Position numbers and translations under genes: made by a program. Of a stretch of DNA of 37,152 bases, positions 24,097-30,824 are shown piece by piece. Below the pieces are notes generated by a model. That model saw nothing but the letters and a program-made list of their open reading frames with translations. It was not told the DNA's origin and ran no database searches. The stretch spans positions 1-37,152 of the forward strand of contig JAUWQW010000012.1 in NCBI GenBank assembly GCA_030610885.1, read 5' to 3'. Source of the stretch: Candidatus Aminicenantota bacterium (GTDB lineage Bacteria; Acidobacteriota; Aminicenantia; UBA2199). Positions within the stretch are counted from its first letter, which is position 1. Each line of letters begins with the position of its first letter.

Positions 24097-24432
24097 TCAC
24101 TTTGGAACAACACATAAGAATTTGAGAACAGTATCACCTGTGTTTTCAAATTGATGCTCTTCATCAGGGAGTATAAGAGCAAAATATCCTTTTTTTAATG
24201 GAATTGATTTTGCTTTAGAGTTTAACCTGCCATTTCCCTCAAGAATATATATTTCATGTTCCCATGAATGTGTATGTCTTGGTGTATGTCCTTCAGGCTC
24301 AATCTCAAATAACCTTAAATAAAAATTAGGTGCTTTGGAATCTTTACCTATTAACCAGCGTATTGAGGTGTTATCTGCATCTTCAATATTTACCTTTTCT
24401 TTTTTGATTTCATCATATTTACTTACTAACAT
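24097..24432 (-). CDS. Single-domain cupin protein
   Basis: 111 residues forming one cupin beta-barrel. Motif 1 is GHTPRHTHSWEHEIYILEGNG (about 48-68), giving metal ligands His53, His55 and a glutamate. Motif 2 is LPDEEHQFENTG with His93. It most resembles small metal-binding cupins that act as enzymes on small molecules or as binding proteins; the substrate is not predictable. The CTCCTTAT complement gives a ribosome-binding site AAGGAG upstream, and it has its own candidate promoter. It is transcribed alone, divergently from merR. Confidence 0.88.
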   Translation of the reverse strand: MLVSKYDEIKKEKVNIEDADNTSIRWLIGKDSKAPNFYLRLFEIEPEGHTPRHTHSWEHEIYILEGNGRLNSKAKSIPLKKGYFALILPDEEHQFENTGDTVLKFLCVVPK

Positions 24433-24451
24433 TAATCACTCCTTATAATCT

Positions 24452-24480
24452 ATTTTAAAGAAAAATGATAATGTTTTCAA
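24452..24480 (-). promoter_or_regulatory. Candidate promoter of the cupin gene
   Basis: On the minus strand TTGAAA (24480-24475), 17 bases, TAAAAT (24457-24452), about 20 bases before the cupin ATG with AAGGAG between. It faces away from the merR promoter box at 24534, so the two share a 120-base divergent region. Confidence 0.5.
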
Positions 24481-24533
24481 TAGGAAATTTAAAGAATAAA
24501 AGAAATGGTATTTTTTTATGAATTTAAATGTAG

Positions 24534-24539
24534 TATAAT
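24534..24539 (+). promoter_or_regulatory. TATAAT box before merR
   Basis: A perfect TATAAT 16 bases before the preferred merR start at 24556, with no good -35. Its position inside the longer reading frame beginning at 24505 argues that translation starts at 24556. The resulting leader would be only about ten bases. Confidence 0.4.
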
Positions 24540-24555
24540 ATATAACAAAGAAAAA

Positions 24556-24918
24556 ATGGATTTTAAAATACCTGACAAATTAACTTTTAAAAGAAAAGAA
24601 ACAATAAACATAACGAGTCTAGATGGCAAAGTTCTTGACTATTGGGAAAAAGAATTTGGTATGATAAATCCTGTTATTAATAAAGTGGGCGAAAAATTTT
24701 ATACAAGAAGAGATATTGAAGCAATATTTAAGATAAAACAATTGTTGATTGTTGAAAAATTGGAAAAATCAAGGATTAAAAAGATAATTGAAAATGATTA
24801 TGGGAACTATAATGATAATATTACTGATTCTACAAAATTGAGTGCAGATAAATTAAAAACTATTAAAACCAGCTTAAAAGAAATATTGACAATTATTGAT
24901 AAAAATGGTAAAGAATAG
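24556..24918 (+). CDS. MerR-family transcriptional regulator
   Basis: 120 residues. The MerR helix-turn-helix and wing are visible in ETINITSLDGKVLDYWEKEFGMINP and GEKFYTRRDIEAIFKIKQLLIVEKLEKSRIKKII, where the YTRRDIE segment is the typical wing-helix junction. A short C-terminal region with no metal- or ligand-binding motif follows, so this is the small DNA-binding-only form that in Deltaproteobacteria sits next to ihfA, tRNA-Pro and surE. ihfA is absent here. Start at 24556 is preferred to 24505 because a TATAAT box lies between them. tRNA-Pro begins seven bases after the stop, so they are likely cotranscribed. Confidence 0.8.
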   Translation: MDFKIPDKLTFKRKETINITSLDGKVLDYWEKEFGMINPVINKVGEKFYTRRDIEAIFKIKQLLIVEKLEKSRIKKIIENDYGNYNDNITDSTKLSADKLKTIKTSLKEILTIIDKNGKE

Positions 24919-24925
24919 GAGAGTT

Positions 24926-25002
24926 CGGGACGTGGCGCAGTCTGGTAGCGTACACGCTTGGGGTGCGTGTGGCCGGTGGTTCGAATCCACTCGTCCCGAC
25001 CA
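24926..25002 (+). tRNA. tRNA-Pro (anticodon GGG), CCA encoded
   Basis: The acceptor is CGGGACG with CGTCCCG, discriminator A and encoded CCA. The anticodon arm is CACGC/GCGTG with loop TTGGGGT (anticodon GGG), and the T-arm is GGTGG/CCACT around TTCGAAT. The C1-G72 pair and A73 suit bacterial tRNA-Pro. It reads CCC/CCU codons; a second tRNA-Pro (TGG) must exist elsewhere. A T-run follows but without a preceding hairpin of its own. Confidence 0.94.
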
Positions 25003-25056
25003 TTTTTTATTTTAAATTTACACATTGATTTTAGAAGATACTTTTAATTGAAAAAT

Positions 25057-25815
25057 ATGAAAACTATATTGTTAACAAATGATGATGGATATTTATCAAA
25101 AGGCATTTTATATTTAAAGAAGTCTCTTTCTAAAGAATATAATGTTTATATTGTAGCTCCAGATAGAGAAAGAAGTGCAATAAGCATGGCATTGACTTTA
25201 AATCAAGTCTTAAGGATAAATCGTATTGAAAAAAATGTTTACTCAGTTAGCGGTACACCTGTTGATTGTGTTAATGTTGCAATTATGAAGATATTACCCG
25301 AACCTCCTGATTTTATTATTTCTGGAATGAATTTAGGTGAAAATATTTCGCAGGATATATATTTTTCAGGAACAGTTGGAGGTGCATTTTCAGGCTATTT
25401 ATTTAATATCCCTTCAATGGCTGTTTCTCTTATGTCAGATAAAAGTAGAAAAGGTATTGAAAAATATAACATAGAGGGAGGGGTTGAAATTACAAAAAGG
25501 ATTTTAAAAAAAATAATGCAGTTCAAGAAGAGAGATGTTATTTATAATGTAAATATACCTTATAATAATAATGGTAAATTTTTGATTACATCTCCTGGAA
25601 TGAAAGCATATAATCCAGATATAATAGAAGATAAGGATCCTAGATGTAGAAAATATTACTGGATTGGTACGGGTAATCCTACTTATAAAGGAGAAAAGGG
25701 TACAGATGTATGGGCAGTAAAAAATGGGTATATCTCAATGAGTCCAATAAGATATAATTTAGATTGTAGTAAAAAATTAAAGGAAGAGTTATCCAGAGAA
25801 TTTGATGGGGTTTAA
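25057..25815 (+). CDS. surE: 5'/3'-nucleotidase SurE
   Basis: SurE hydrolyses nucleoside monophosphates and short polyphosphates and is tied to survival in stationary phase. 252 residues from ATG 25057, which gives the standard MKTILLTNDDGY start with the metal-binding Asp-Asp; the TTG at 25048 would add three residues. Other conserved blocks are VVAPDRERSAISMALTL, YSVSGTPVDCVNVA, PDFIISGMNLGENIS with the metal-ligand Asn, and YFSGTVGGAFSGYL. Gene order merR-tRNA-Pro-surE-yqaA is known from Deltaproteobacteria. Confidence 0.96.
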   Translation: MKTILLTNDDGYLSKGILYLKKSLSKEYNVYIVAPDRERSAISMALTLNQVLRINRIEKNVYSVSGTPVDCVNVAIMKILPEPPDFIISGMNLGENISQDIYFSGTVGGAFSGYLFNIPSMAVSLMSDKSRKGIEKYNIEGGVEITKRILKKIMQFKKRDVIYNVNIPYNNNGKFLITSPGMKAYNPDIIEDKDPRCRKYYWIGTGNPTYKGEKGTDVWAVKNGYISMSPIRYNLDCSKKLKEELSREFDGV

Positions 25816-26425
25816 TTTTGTTAGAAAGCTATATGATTGGGTTCTGAGCTGGGCTGAAAAACCATCTGCCCAGTATGCTTTATTTATATTTGCATTTGCA
25901 GAGAGTAGTTTTTTCCCCATACCACCTGATGTGCTTTTAATTCCATTGGTTCTTGGATATAGAAAAAAGTGGTTTAAACTTGCTCTTACAGTAACAGCTG
26001 GTTCTGCAATTGGTGGATCCTTTGGTTATTTTATAGGTCATTACCTATGGTGGTCTGGTGCTGATATATATTCAGGGTTTGCTCATTTTTTCTACAGGGT
26101 TGTGCCAGGCTTCTCTGAGGGAGTTTTTGAATCAATGCAGGTTCAATATAATAAATATGATTTCTGGATTGTCTTTACTGCTGGTTTTACTCCAATACCT
26201 TACAAAGTTTTTACAATATCATCAGGTGCTTTTAATGTAAATTTTGTGACTTTTATGATTGCTTCTGTAGTTTCAAGAGGAGCAAGGTTTTTTATTGTTT
26301 CATTTCTTATTTACTATTTTGGAGAACCAATAAAGAAATTTATAGATAAGTATTTTAATTGGCTTGCCATATTATTTACAATACTTTTAATTTGTGGGTT
26401 TTTAATAATTAAAGGTTTTATATAA
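25805..26425 (+). CDS. yqaA: YqaA-type membrane protein (SNARE-associated/DedA-like family)
   Basis: 206 residues with four or five membrane helices. The FAESSFFPIPPDVLLIPLVLGYRKKW block (about 30-57) and GFTPIPYKVFTISSGAFNV (about 140-158) are the re-entrant, proline-rich segments of the YqaA/DedA group. Relatives act as lipid flippases or support envelope and proton-gradient homeostasis; this subgroup is not characterised. ATG 25805 gives an 11-nt overlap with surE; a TTG at 25802 is also possible. It converges on ptb with a 30-base gap holding no hairpin. Confidence 0.85.
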   Translation: MGFNFVRKLYDWVLSWAEKPSAQYALFIFAFAESSFFPIPPDVLLIPLVLGYRKKWFKLALTVTAGSAIGGSFGYFIGHYLWWSGADIYSGFAHFFYRVVPGFSEGVFESMQVQYNKYDFWIVFTAGFTPIPYKVFTISSGAFNVNFVTFMIASVVSRGARFFIVSFLIYYFGEPIKKFIDKYFNWLAILFTILLICGFLIIKGFI

Positions 26426-26455
26426 TAATATCCTAATTTTAATTATAAGATTTAA

Positions 26456-27364
26456 TTACGCTAGTGCTGAAGCTAACACAATTGAATAATATTTTGAATC
26501 TTCATCATCTGCTCTGGATGTCAATACTGCTGGGAATGGTGCTCCTGTAACAATGCCCGCGAGTTTACCTTTACATAAAATTGTTGTTGTTTTATAAAAT
26601 ACATTTCCTGTTTCTATGCTTGAGAAAATTAAAATATCAGCTTGACCATTAACCGGTGATTTTAGTCCCTTGATATCACATGCTTTTTTTGAAATTGCAA
26701 CATCCAAAGCAAGTGGCCCATCAATAATTGCTCCTTTTATTTGTTCTCTTTCTGCCATTTTTGATAAAATTGCAGCATCAATAGTGGCGGGCATTTTATC
26801 TGATACTTTTTCATTTGCTGCAATTATTGCAACTTTCGGGTTTTCAATACCCAGTATCTTTGCAATTTTGTGAACATTAAAGTTTATCATCTGGATTTTT
26901 TGGTTTAAATCTGGTTTAGGAATCATTGCAACATCTGAGACAATTAATAATTTATCATATGTTGGTACTTCTATTATAGCAGAATGTGAAAGAATAGCCC
27001 CCTTTTTTATTAGACCATACTCTTTATTTAATATTGGTTTAAGAAAATATGGGGTTGATATCAATCCTTTCATTAGTGCACTGGCTTTTTTTTCAATGAT
27101 CATTCTCACTGCAAGGTCACCGCTTTTCTTTTCATCTGGTTCGTGGATGATTTCAAATATATCTGGAGAAATATTTAACTCTTTACATCTTTCATGAATT
27201 ATTTCTTTGTCTCCTATCAAGATTGCTTCAACAATTTTTTCCTTTACTGCTCTTTCTGCTGATATTATAGTATCTATATCATGAGCAAATGCAACAGTCA
27301 TCTTTGGTGTTGGTTTTTCTTTAACCAATTTTTCTAATTCATTTAAAGTTTTAATTTGATTCAT
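26456..27364 (-). CDS. ptb: Phosphate butyryltransferase (acyl-CoA phosphotransacylase)
   Basis: Ptb converts butyryl-CoA (or branched-chain acyl-CoA) and phosphate to the acyl phosphate, which Buk then uses to make ATP. 302 residues, the usual length, with the PTA/PTB fold: TVAFAHDIDTIISAERAVKE near residue 23, KKASALMKGLISTPYFLKPIL, IVSDVAMIPKPDL and the C-terminal NVFYKTTTILCKGKLAGIVTGAPFPAVLTSRADD. It starts ten bases after buk and is surely cotranscribed with it. Without the thiolase/crotonase or ketoacid oxidoreductase genes, butyrate and branched-chain acids cannot be told apart. Confidence 0.94.
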   Translation of the reverse strand: MNQIKTLNELEKLVKEKPTPKMTVAFAHDIDTIISAERAVKEKIVEAILIGDKEIIHERCKELNISPDIFEIIHEPDEKKSGDLAVRMIIEKKASALMKGLISTPYFLKPILNKEYGLIKKGAILSHSAIIEVPTYDKLLIVSDVAMIPKPDLNQKIQMINFNVHKIAKILGIENPKVAIIAANEKVSDKMPATIDAAILSKMAEREQIKGAIIDGPLALDVAISKKACDIKGLKSPVNGQADILIFSSIETGNVFYKTTTILCKGKLAGIVTGAPFPAVLTSRADDEDSKYYSIVLASALA

Positions 27365-27374
27365 ATCTGTCTCC

Positions 27375-28448
27375 TTAATTTTTCCAGATTTTTACTTTTT
27401 CTTCACCCTTTAAAACCCTTAAAACTCCATTTGCCAGTGCTTTCATTTCATCCTCACCGGGGAATACAAGTACTGGTGCAAGAAATTCAACCCTGCTTTT
27501 TATTAGATTTACAAAATTTTTACTGTGTGCAAGACCTCCAGTTAAAACAATTACATCAATATCACCTTTAAACACGGGTCCCATTGCTCCAATTGATTTG
27601 GAGATATTGTAAGCCATTGCATTGTATATTAATTCAGCTTTTTTATCATTTTCGGAAATTCTATTTTCTACTTCTCTTAGGTCATTTGTATTTAGATGAG
27701 CAACAATGCCACCTTTACCAGTGATCATTTTTTTTATTTCAGGAAATGTATATTTATTTGATTTTACAAGTTCAACTAAAGACCATGCAGGTATAGAGCC
27801 GGCTCTTTCAGGAGAAAATGGTCCATCTCCATTGAGTGCATTATTAACATCTACAGCAAGTCCTTTTTTATGTGCAGCAATAGATATACCTCCGCCTAAA
27901 TGAACAATAATCAGATTGCAATCTTCATATTTTTTGCTTAAAGATTTAGCAGCCTCTCTTCCAGCTGATTTATGGTTGAGTGCATGCCAGATGTTTTTCC
28001 TCTCGATTTCTGGTATGCCTGTTATTTTTGCTGTTTTATCCATTTCGTCAACTACAACAGGGTCAACAATAAATGCATTGATATTTGCTAATTTTGCAAT
28101 TGAATCTGCAATTATTGCTCCCAAATTTGATGCATGTTCTAAAGAGTTTGTTGTAAGGTAATCGATCATTTCTTGATTTACAATATATGTTCCTGATTTC
28201 ATTGGTGATAATAATCCACCTCTACCAACAACAGCAGAAAGCTGTTCTGTATTAAAAGAGTTTTCTTTTAGAAAATCTAAAACTATCTTTGATCTAAAGT
28301 CTTTCTGGTCAATGATTTTAGGAAATTTCGTGATTTCTTTAGATGAATGTGGAATATTGGTGGATAAAATTTTTTTTTCATTTAAAAACAAAGCAATTTT
28401 TGTTGATGTAGAACCTGGGTTTATTGCCAGGATATATTTATTATCCAT
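27375..28448 (-). CDS. buk: Butyrate kinase
   Basis: Buk transfers phosphate from butyryl phosphate (or isobutyryl/isovaleryl phosphate) to ADP, an ATP-yielding step of fermentation. 357 residues with acetokinase-family motifs: INPGSTSTKIALF at the N-terminus, VVGRGGLLSPMKSGTY, LIIVHLGGGISIAAHKKG and VIVLTGGLAHSKNF. The order buk-ptb is the reverse of Clostridium (ptb-buk). The ATG has no Shine-Dalgarno, and a promoter-like element puts the transcript start at about the ATG itself, so the message may be leaderless. Confidence 0.95.
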   Translation of the reverse strand: MDNKYILAINPGSTSTKIALFLNEKKILSTNIPHSSKEITKFPKIIDQKDFRSKIVLDFLKENSFNTEQLSAVVGRGGLLSPMKSGTYIVNQEMIDYLTTNSLEHASNLGAIIADSIAKLANINAFIVDPVVVDEMDKTAKITGIPEIERKNIWHALNHKSAGREAAKSLSKKYEDCNLIIVHLGGGISIAAHKKGLAVDVNNALNGDGPFSPERAGSIPAWSLVELVKSNKYTFPEIKKMITGKGGIVAHLNTNDLREVENRISENDKKAELIYNAMAYNISKSIGAMGPVFKGDIDVIVLTGGLAHSKNFVNLIKSRVEFLAPVLVFPGEDEMKALANGVLRVLKGEEKVKIWKN

Positions 28449-28453
28449 ACTGT

Positions 28454-28482
28454 AATTTACATCAAAATTTCATTTTTTTCAA
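28454..28482 (-). promoter_or_regulatory. Candidate promoter of buk-ptb
   Basis: On the minus strand TTGAAA (28482-28477), 17 bases, TAAATT (28459-28454). Transcription would start within a base or two of the buk ATG (28448), giving a leaderless message. This fits the missing Shine-Dalgarno, but AT-rich sequence makes chance matches likely. Confidence 0.4.
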
Positions 28483-28602
28483 GAGTTAAAATTATTTTAA
28501 TTTATTTTAAATTTTTATTTTTCTCTCTTGTTTTAATTCTGTAGTAATAGGATAAATGTTAAAAGCAATGAGAATTAAAAAAAAAAGGGTTTTTTTCACT
28601 AA

Positions 28603-30528
28603 TTAAAAAGAGATTTTATTTGTAACCTTAACCCGAACTTTTACATTCTTTTTATTCCATTTTGCAGGTTTATATTTCCAGCTTGCTAAAGTAGAAGATA
28701 TGATTAATTTCAGATCTGTTGGGACTTTCCCCAGGATTTTTACTTTATCAATATTTCCATTTTCATTTATCAGAATATTTGAATCAACTGTAATTGTTTG
28801 TCCTTTATACTTTTTTTGAATTGCTCTAGGGAATACAGGTTCAGGTGCTTCTTTTTTTACAGGTTTTTGTGTTACTGATTCTAATGGTATAGGTTGACCC
28901 TTTTTAATCATATTTGCTATTTTATCTTCTTTTTTCTTTTGTATTTCCTTATCTTTTTTTATTTCCTCTTTTTTTAAGGACTCAGCTTTTTCTATTCTAA
29001 CCTGCTCTTCAATGGCATTTAGATCATCTGTATCATTTATCTCTCTTGCACTTTTAATATTTTCTAAAGCTTTTTCAAATTCATTGTTATTAAAGTTAGT
29101 TTTAGCTAAGTTAAAAAAATCGTTATATTCTTTGTTTTTCTTTTCTTCAAGTTGTTTTAATTCTTTTTGTTTGGCTGAAAGCCTTTGTTTTTCTTCTTCA
29201 TCTTTTTTTCTTTGATTTTTTAAATCATCAATTTCCTGAATAAGTTCCAGCCTTTTTTGTTCTTCTGCCTCTCTTATCTTTTGATTCTCTATTTCTCTTT
29301 TTTTATCTGTTTTTTGCTTTAATAGAGTCTCTTGTTTTGTCTTAGCTTCAATGTCTGTTAGTCTAGTTTGAACTTTTTTATTGTTTAAATATATAACAAC
29401 TGCAATAATAGCAATTGCAATAATGCTAATTATAATAATTGGGAGTTTTGATTTTGATTTTTCTTTCTCATCAAGTCCGCTCAATATGCTTTCTACTAAT
29501 TCACTATCTTTTTTTAAAGGTTTGATTTTTTCTTCCTTTTCTTCTTTTTTTTCCTTTTTTTCTTGTATTGTATAAGATAATTCTTTTTTTAAGATTTCTT
29601 CTTCTTTTTCAATTTCTTCTGAATAGATTGAATTCATAAAATATGATAAATTAAATGCAACAGATGATAATTCCTCAATTTTGAAAAAATCTGAAATGTA
29701 ATTTTTGAATTCTGTTATATTAGGAAATCTATTTGATGGATTCGGGTCTAATGTTTTTTTGAAGAAATTTATAATCTTTGTTAAAAAATCTATTTCTGTT
29801 GATGGTATTTCTATGTTGAAGCTAATGTTAGAAAATTTTGTCTCGAAATTTTCTTTAGATGAATATGAAAAGTAATGGCCAGTTAAGATTCTGTATAAAA
29901 TATAGCCTAAATGATATATGTCAGATTGAGGAGAAAGTTTTTCTCTTCTAATAAATTCTGGTGTTAGCCATGAGCCGTATTTCATCTCCATTTCTTTAAG
30001 TATATCATCTTGTTTTTGAATGTGGGGAAATATGCCATAGTTTTTCAAATATATATTTCCATCATAATCTATAATTATGTTATCAGGAGTTAAGAACCCA
30101 TGAAAAGATTTTTCTCCACTTATGACTATTGATGAGCCAGTCTCAATTAGATCTGCAATAGAAATGATGATTGAAAAGGCAAGGTCAAAATTAATAGGAA
30201 TATTTTTCTTCTCCGCATCTTCAACTATTTTTTCAAAGTAATTTCCACTTAGATGTGGAAATATTAACATAGCTTTGTCTTTATCTTCAATTATTTCTTC
30301 AGGAGAATAGAGATTAGAGATTTTTGATTTGTTTATGCCTTGTAAAAGAATTTTTATTCTTTTCCAGATATTTTCATTTTTGTAAAAAAATGGATGTACT
30401 TCAGTGAGTATTTTGTGATTTTTTGCTTTCTTACCTTCAATTTCACCAGCTCTATAGTTAATTCCAATTGAATTAATATGTAGCTTTTGAAAGATTAAAT
30501 AGTTGTTTAAAATGTTGTACTCTTTCAT
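28603..30528 (-). CDS. Pseudokinase - membrane helix - coiled coil - TonB C-terminal domain fusion
   Basis: 641 residues. The N-terminal part (about 1-285) has the layout of a Ser/Thr protein kinase C-lobe: HGFLTPDN (143-150), GSWLTPEF, QSDIYHLGYILYRILTG (201-217) and DPNPSNRF (261-268). The catalytic Asp and Lys of HRDxKPxN are Phe145 and Thr147, and DFG is Asn162-Tyr-Gly, so it should be inactive. Glu/Lys-rich sequence (305-360), a membrane helix (362-382) and a long coiled coil (385-540) follow. A TonB C-terminal domain (about 562-641) contains VDSNILINENGNIDKVKILG and WKYKPAKW. Cytosolic sensing linked to an energy-transducer-type periplasmic end is inferred. Transcribed alone from a plausible promoter. 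Confidence 0.85.
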   Translation of the reverse strand: MKEYNILNNYLIFQKLHINSIGINYRAGEIEGKKAKNHKILTEVHPFFYKNENIWKRIKILLQGINKSKISNLYSPEEIIEDKDKAMLIFPHLSGNYFEKIVEDAEKKNIPINFDLAFSIIISIADLIETGSSIVISGEKSFHGFLTPDNIIIDYDGNIYLKNYGIFPHIQKQDDILKEMEMKYGSWLTPEFIRREKLSPQSDIYHLGYILYRILTGHYFSYSSKENFETKFSNISFNIEIPSTEIDFLTKIINFFKKTLDPNPSNRFPNITEFKNYISDFFKIEELSSVAFNLSYFMNSIYSEEIEKEEEILKKELSYTIQEKKEKKEEKEEKIKPLKKDSELVESILSGLDEKEKSKSKLPIIIISIIAIAIIAVVIYLNNKKVQTRLTDIEAKTKQETLLKQKTDKKREIENQKIREAEEQKRLELIQEIDDLKNQRKKDEEEKQRLSAKQKELKQLEEKKNKEYNDFFNLAKTNFNNNEFEKALENIKSAREINDTDDLNAIEEQVRIEKAESLKKEEIKKDKEIQKKKEDKIANMIKKGQPIPLESVTQKPVKKEAPEPVFPRAIQKKYKGQTITVDSNILINENGNIDKVKILGKVPTDLKLIISSTLASWKYKPAKWNKKNVKVRVKVTNKISF

Positions 30529-30566
30529 AATATTACCTCTTTATCTTGGATTTTCATTACGTATAT

Positions 30567-30595
30567 AATATATAAGATAAAAGAAAAAAATTCAA
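30567..30595 (-). promoter_or_regulatory. Candidate promoter of the pseudokinase-TonB gene
   Basis: On the minus strand TTGAAT (30595-30590), 17 bases, TATATT (30572-30567), about 40 bases before the ATG, with AAAGAGGT as a ribosome-binding site between. Confidence 0.5.
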
Positions 30596-30646
30596 TAAAA
30601 AAAATTGTTTTTTTTTATTATTCTACATATTCGAAGCAATCCTGTA

Positions 30647-30675
30647 TTGACAAAATCAACAATTTTTGATATTAA
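30647..30675 (+). promoter_or_regulatory. Promoter of tRNA-Asn
   Basis: TTGACA at 30647-30652, 17 bases, TATTAA at 30670-30675. The predicted transcript start is about nine bases before the mature tRNA end. Read-through could also supply the sulfatase-like gene downstream. Confidence 0.7.
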
Positions 30676-30690
30676 TGTGCTATCTTGGTT

Positions 30691-30766
30691 TCCCCAGTAG
30701 CTCAATTGGCAGAGCGGGTGGCTGTTAACCACTAGGTTCGCGGTTCAAATCCGTGCTGGGGAGCCA
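30691..30766 (+). tRNA. tRNA-Asn (anticodon GTT), CCA encoded
   Basis: The acceptor is TCCCCAG with CTGGGGA, discriminator G and encoded CCA. The anticodon stem GGTGG/CCACT surrounds loop CTGTTAA (anticodon GTT), and the T-arm contains TTCAAAT. U1-A72 and G73 are normal for bacterial tRNA-Asn. A near-consensus promoter lies just upstream. Confidence 0.95.
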
Positions 30767-30824
30767 TTTTTCATTAACTCTGATAATTTTTATAGAGAAA
30801 TGATTTGTGGTAAAATTTATTGTT

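Noticed and set aside
27706-28161. Two plus-strand open frames opposite buk
   Set aside because: Buk is a well-conserved family on the other strand. These frames show no domain, start signal or coding pattern of their own.
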